Shown here in pieces: positions 61,199 to 64,000 of a stretch of DNA of 64,000 bases. The notes below the pieces were generated by a model, which was given only the letters and a program-made list of their open reading frames with translations, had not been told where the DNA came from and made no database searches. The position numbers and the translations under genes are program-made. The stretch is from the NCBI RefSeq assembly GCF_042675745.1, contig NZ_JBHTJM010000002.1, forward strand, positions 482,025 through 546,024, in the 5' to 3' direction. The stretch's first letter is position 1. Every line of letters begins with the position of its first letter. This DNA is from Pseudofulvibacter geojedonensis (lineage in GTDB: Bacteria > Bacteroidota > Bacteroidia > Flavobacteriales > Flavobacteriaceae).

Positions 61199-64000
61199 AT
61201 GAAATTTAACCATTACTTTCTAACCCTATTAGTGGTTTTGTGCAGCTCTTTTGTTTCAGCTCAAGCACCAACAGTAATTACGACTGACAACACTACTTAT
61301 ACAAATGAACAATTAGTTGAAGATATTTTTGTTAGCGGTGATTGTTCTAATGTTTCCAACATATCTTCATATACAGGAAACGGTATTAACGGAATTGCAT
61401 ACTTTGAACAAAATGGATCTACTTTTCCTTTTGAAAACGGTATTGTTTTAAGTACAGGAAATGCTATGCAAGCTCCTGGTCCTAGCACTGCTGAAGCTAG
61501 CTCTCAAGAAGGCGGCTGGAATGGAGATACTGACTTAGAAAATGTAGCTGGTGTAACCAATACCAATAACGCATCTTTTTTACAATTTGATTTTATCCCA
61601 CCTCAAAATCAAATCCCATTTGAATATATTTTCGTATCAGAAGAATATAACGGAAATTTTGAATGTACTTTTTCTGATGCTTTTGCTTTTATTCTGACTG
61701 ACCTTACTACCGGAACAGTTACAAACATAGCTGCTTTGCCCACAACAGATACTGGCAGTACTGCAGTTACTTGTACTAATGTACGCCCAGATGTACCTGG
61801 AAATTGTACAGCAGCTAATGAAATATATTTTGACCAATATAATGGAAATAATTCTCCTATTGTATATGGTGGACAAACTGTAACTTTAACTGCAATTGCT
61901 AATGTTACAGCTGGAAACCCTTATCGTATTAAACTAGTCATTGCCGACCAAGGTGACTCTGTGTTAGATTCAGCAGTATTCTTAAAAGGTGGTAGTTTTG
62001 GACTGGGTATTGATTTACAAGTAGATGGCTTACAAATAATTAATGGTGAAGCTAATGCCTGTGATGGAGCTACTGTTGAAATCAATGGTGAAGTGGATGA
62101 CAATACTCAATTACCAGTTTCTTATCAATGGTCTGACGCTAATGGACCCATCGCTGGAGAAACCTCTCCTTCCTTAACAACTAACCAACCTGGAATATAC
62201 ACACTTACTGGCTCATTCACTTTTCCTGACGGAACAGATTGTAGTGATAGTGAATCTATAACCATTGTTCACCATCCTATACCAAATGTAATAGCTACAG
62301 AAGATTTGCGCTTGTGTGATGTAGATAACGACAATATAGAAACGCAGTTTATGCTTACCGATAACGATGATGATGTTTTAGGTGGCCAAGACCCTGCTTT
62401 GTATACCATTAGTTATCACGCCTCGCAAGACGATGCCAACAACAACCAAAACCCCTTAACGAGTCCGCATACCAATAACGGGAATCCACAACAAATTTTT
62501 GTTCGTATACATAACAACAATAATAACAATTGTTACAGTACCGATTCTTTTAATTTAATATTAGACACTGTTCCTACTGCTACGCAACCAGCTCAATCAG
62601 AAATTTACGAATGTGATTTAGATGGAGACGGGCAACTAAACTTCGACCTTACGCAAGTACAAACAGAAGTATTAAACGGTCAAAACCCTAACAATGTCAC
62701 GGTTACTTATCATACAGACGAGCAAGAAGCAAACAACGATACCAATCCTATACCAAACCCTACTAACTTTACGAACACACAAACCCCGCAAACTATCTGG
62801 ATTCGTGTAGACAATAACACTAACAATAGTTGTTATGCCCTTACTAGCATTACATTAAATGTTGCCATAGTACCCGTTGCACAAACACCTTTAGCAACAG
62901 ATCCTTTATTACATGCTTGTGATGAAGATAACGATGTAACACATGTATTTGATTTAACTACCATAGATGCAACTATTTTAGGTGGTTTAGATCCTGCTTT
63001 ATATACCCTAACATACCATCCTTCTCAAGCAGATGCAGATGCTAACACCAATGCTTTACCAGATAACTTTCAGGTAAATGCTTTTACAACAGATGTATTT
63101 GTTCGTTTAGAAAACAACGCCAATACTTCTTGTTACACAACTACTACCTTCCAGTTGTTTATCCACTCTATTTATAGTTCGGCTTTAACAACACCTGAAG
63201 ACCTTAACTTAGTAGCTTGTGATGACCCTACCAACAACGGATTAGAGATTTTTGACTTACAACAACACGCTAATAACATTTTAGGTGGTTTAGTAAACTT
63301 AAACCCAGTACCTGCTACATTAACTTTTCATTTAGCAGAACAAGATGCTATAGACGATGTAAACCCTATTACAGGAGACTTAGCCAACTACAACTCTCCT
63401 ACTCAATCTGTATGGGTAAGAATAGAAAACAACGATTGGCCTTCTTGTTATACAATAACTCAATTCGAAATTATTGTAAACCCAGATCCAACACCGTTAA
63501 CTTTAACACATACTTATTCTATTTGTGAGAACTATTTAACCAATGGTGTAGCAGATTTCTATTTAAGCAATCAAGATGCTACTTTTGCTAATAACCCGAA
63601 CTATGCTATATCGTATCACCCTACTTTAGCTGATGCTCAAAACGACACCAATGCTATTAGCGATCCGCATGTAGTAAACAATAACGATACTGTTTTTATT
63701 AGAATAGAAGACACTACTACTGGTTGTGTAAACACTCAAGCTACTATGGACTTAGAAGTACTACCTGCCATAGTACCTACTACTCCAACAGAGCCGCTTA
63801 CCATGTGTGACCCTGACAATGATGGAATTTCTACTGAGTTCGATTTAACTTTAATGAACACCATAATTGCAGGTAACTTACCTCCAGCAGAGATTTACTA
63901 CTTTGCTACTTTAGGTCAAGCAGAGTTAGGACCTGTAAACGCTGCAGACGCTATTTTACAAAGTCCTTATACCAATGTGGTTCCTTACAACCAAACTATT
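61199..64000 (+). CDS. Giant secreted repeat protein with choice-of-anchor L domain (5' part)
   Basis: 934 codons from the ATG at 61199, still open at the window edge. Signal peptide about 1-21 (ending VSAQ). Residues about 35-255 form a choice-of-anchor L domain (DIFVSGDCSNVSNISSYTGN ... FEYIFVSEEYNGNFECTFSD ... YRIKLVIADQGDSVLDSAVF). An Ig-like part follows to ~355, then at least six units of about 95 residues, each with a CDxDNDG-like start, FDLT, an xxYTxxYH..QxDA middle, an IFVRIEN-like strand and a paired Cys-Tyr. In this phylum such proteins usually end in a type 9 secretion signal; that end is not in the window. Probably an adhesin. Confidence 0.85.
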   Translation, partial: MKFNHYFLTLLVVLCSSFVSAQAPTVITTDNTTYTNEQLVEDIFVSGDCSNVSNISSYTGNGINGIAYFEQNGSTFPFENGIVLSTGNAMQAPGPSTAEASSQEGGWNGDTDLENVAGVTNTNNASFLQFDFIPPQNQIPFEYIFVSEEYNGNFECTFSDAFAFILTDLTTGTVTNIAALPTTDTGSTAVTCTNVRPDVPGNCTAANEIYFDQYNGNNSPIVYGGQTVTLTAIANVTAGNPYRIKLVIADQGDSVLDSAVFLKGGSFGLGIDLQVDGLQIINGEANACDGATVEINGEVDDNTQLPVSYQWSDANGPIAGETSPSLTTNQPGIYTLTGSFTFPDGTDCSDSESITIVHHPIPNVIATEDLRLCDVDNDNIETQFMLTDNDDDVLGGQDPALYTISYHASQDDANNNQNPLTSPHTNNGNPQQIFVRIHNNNNNNCYSTDSFNLILDTVPTATQPAQSEIYECDLDGDGQLNFDLTQVQTEVLNGQNPNNVTVTYHTDEQEANNDTNPIPNPTNFTNTQTPQTIWIRVDNNTNNSCYALTSITLNVAIVPVAQTPLATDPLLHACDEDNDVTHVFDLTTIDATILGGLDPALYTLTYHPSQADADANTNALPDNFQVNAFTTDVFVRLENNANTSCYTTTTFQLFIHSIYSSALTTPEDLNLVACDDPTNNGLEIFDLQQHANNILGGLVNLNPVPATLTFHLAEQDAIDDVNPITGDLANYNSPTQSVWVRIENNDWPSCYTITQFEIIVNPDPTPLTLTHTYSICENYLTNGVADFYLSNQDATFANNPNYAISYHPTLADAQNDTNAISDPHVVNNNDTVFIRIEDTTTGCVNTQATMDLEVLPAIVPTTPTEPLTMCDPDNDGISTEFDLTLMNTIIAGNLPPAEIYYFATLGQAELGPVNAADAILQSPYTNVVPYNQTI

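Noticed and set aside
61297..62103. Three minus-strand frames of 60-79 residues
   Set aside because: Shadows of the open giant gene on the plus strand.
1..64000. tRNA, rRNA, CRISPR array, prophage or integrase genes
   Set aside because: No cloverleaf, array of spaced repeats, phage structural genes or integrase was seen on either strand; the only transposase is the REP type.

Overview
The window is chromosomal DNA from an AT-rich member of Bacteroidota, almost certainly a marine-type Flavobacteriaceae (Tenacibaculum or Polaribacter-like; genus is a guess). The signs are the Bacteroidota promoter box TAnnTTTG in front of several genes, families typical of that group (DUF4252, DUF4199, DUF6495, choice-of-anchor L giant secreted protein, Haem_bd cytochrome-like protein, type B ribosomal protein L31), and small dispersed palindromes common in flavobacterial intergenic DNA. 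No rRNA, tRNA, CRISPR array or prophage was seen.

Layout. 1-2440: sulfite-exporter-like permease (cut by the window edge), lytic transglycosylase, alpha/beta hydrolase, small GNAT-like protein. 2498-4712: an unusual pair, a collagen-like secreted protein followed by an OmpA-domain protein. 5065-11509: conserved housekeeping block hisS, DUF6495, rplI-rpsR-rpsF, a LytTR response regulator and priA. 11666-16053: accessory segment with an AraC regulator, an AldB-type aldehyde dehydrogenase and a YqhA-family membrane protein, flanked by a 280-bp direct repeat made of the 5' end of priA and its upstream region, then an unknown secreted protein. 16265-22000: chalcone-isomerase-like protein, BrkB-family membrane protein, nadC, a GH99-like lipoprotein, rlmH, rdgB. 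22097-28400: DEAD-box helicase with a structured leader, small enzymes (VOC, TrmH-like, sirtuin) and secreted proteins.

28413-34792 is accessory: a RES/Xre toxin-antitoxin pair, a membrane-anchored patatin-like protein, an amidase without signal peptide, and a REP-associated tyrosine transposase with its palindromes and a 100-bp direct repeat. 35028-41478 returns to core functions: purB, an ECF sigma factor with a putative anti-sigma protein and two DUF4252 proteins, an S41 protease, mtaB. 41631-48569 is an operon-like run of an oligopeptide-binding-type lipoprotein, two SGNH hydrolases and an MBOAT acyltransferase (a likely envelope or exopolysaccharide O-acetylation module), ending in a lipoprotein gene broken by a poly-A frameshift. 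48578-51877: GlmU-like protein, rpmE (L31B) with a leader hairpin, DUF4199 and a GT2 glycosyltransferase.

51884-60912 holds the conserved Bacteroidota cluster RDD / SpoIIM / membrane protein / DUF4129 / DUF4350 / small membrane protein / MoxR ATPase / DUF58, with an L,D-transpeptidase-like lipoprotein lying between MoxR and DUF58. 61199 to the right edge is the 5' part (934 codons, still open) of a giant secreted repeat protein.

Several starts were moved inward from the longest possible reading frame by comparison with the known N-terminus of the family; each case is stated in the entry. Family assignments are from recognition of sequence motifs, not from database searches.
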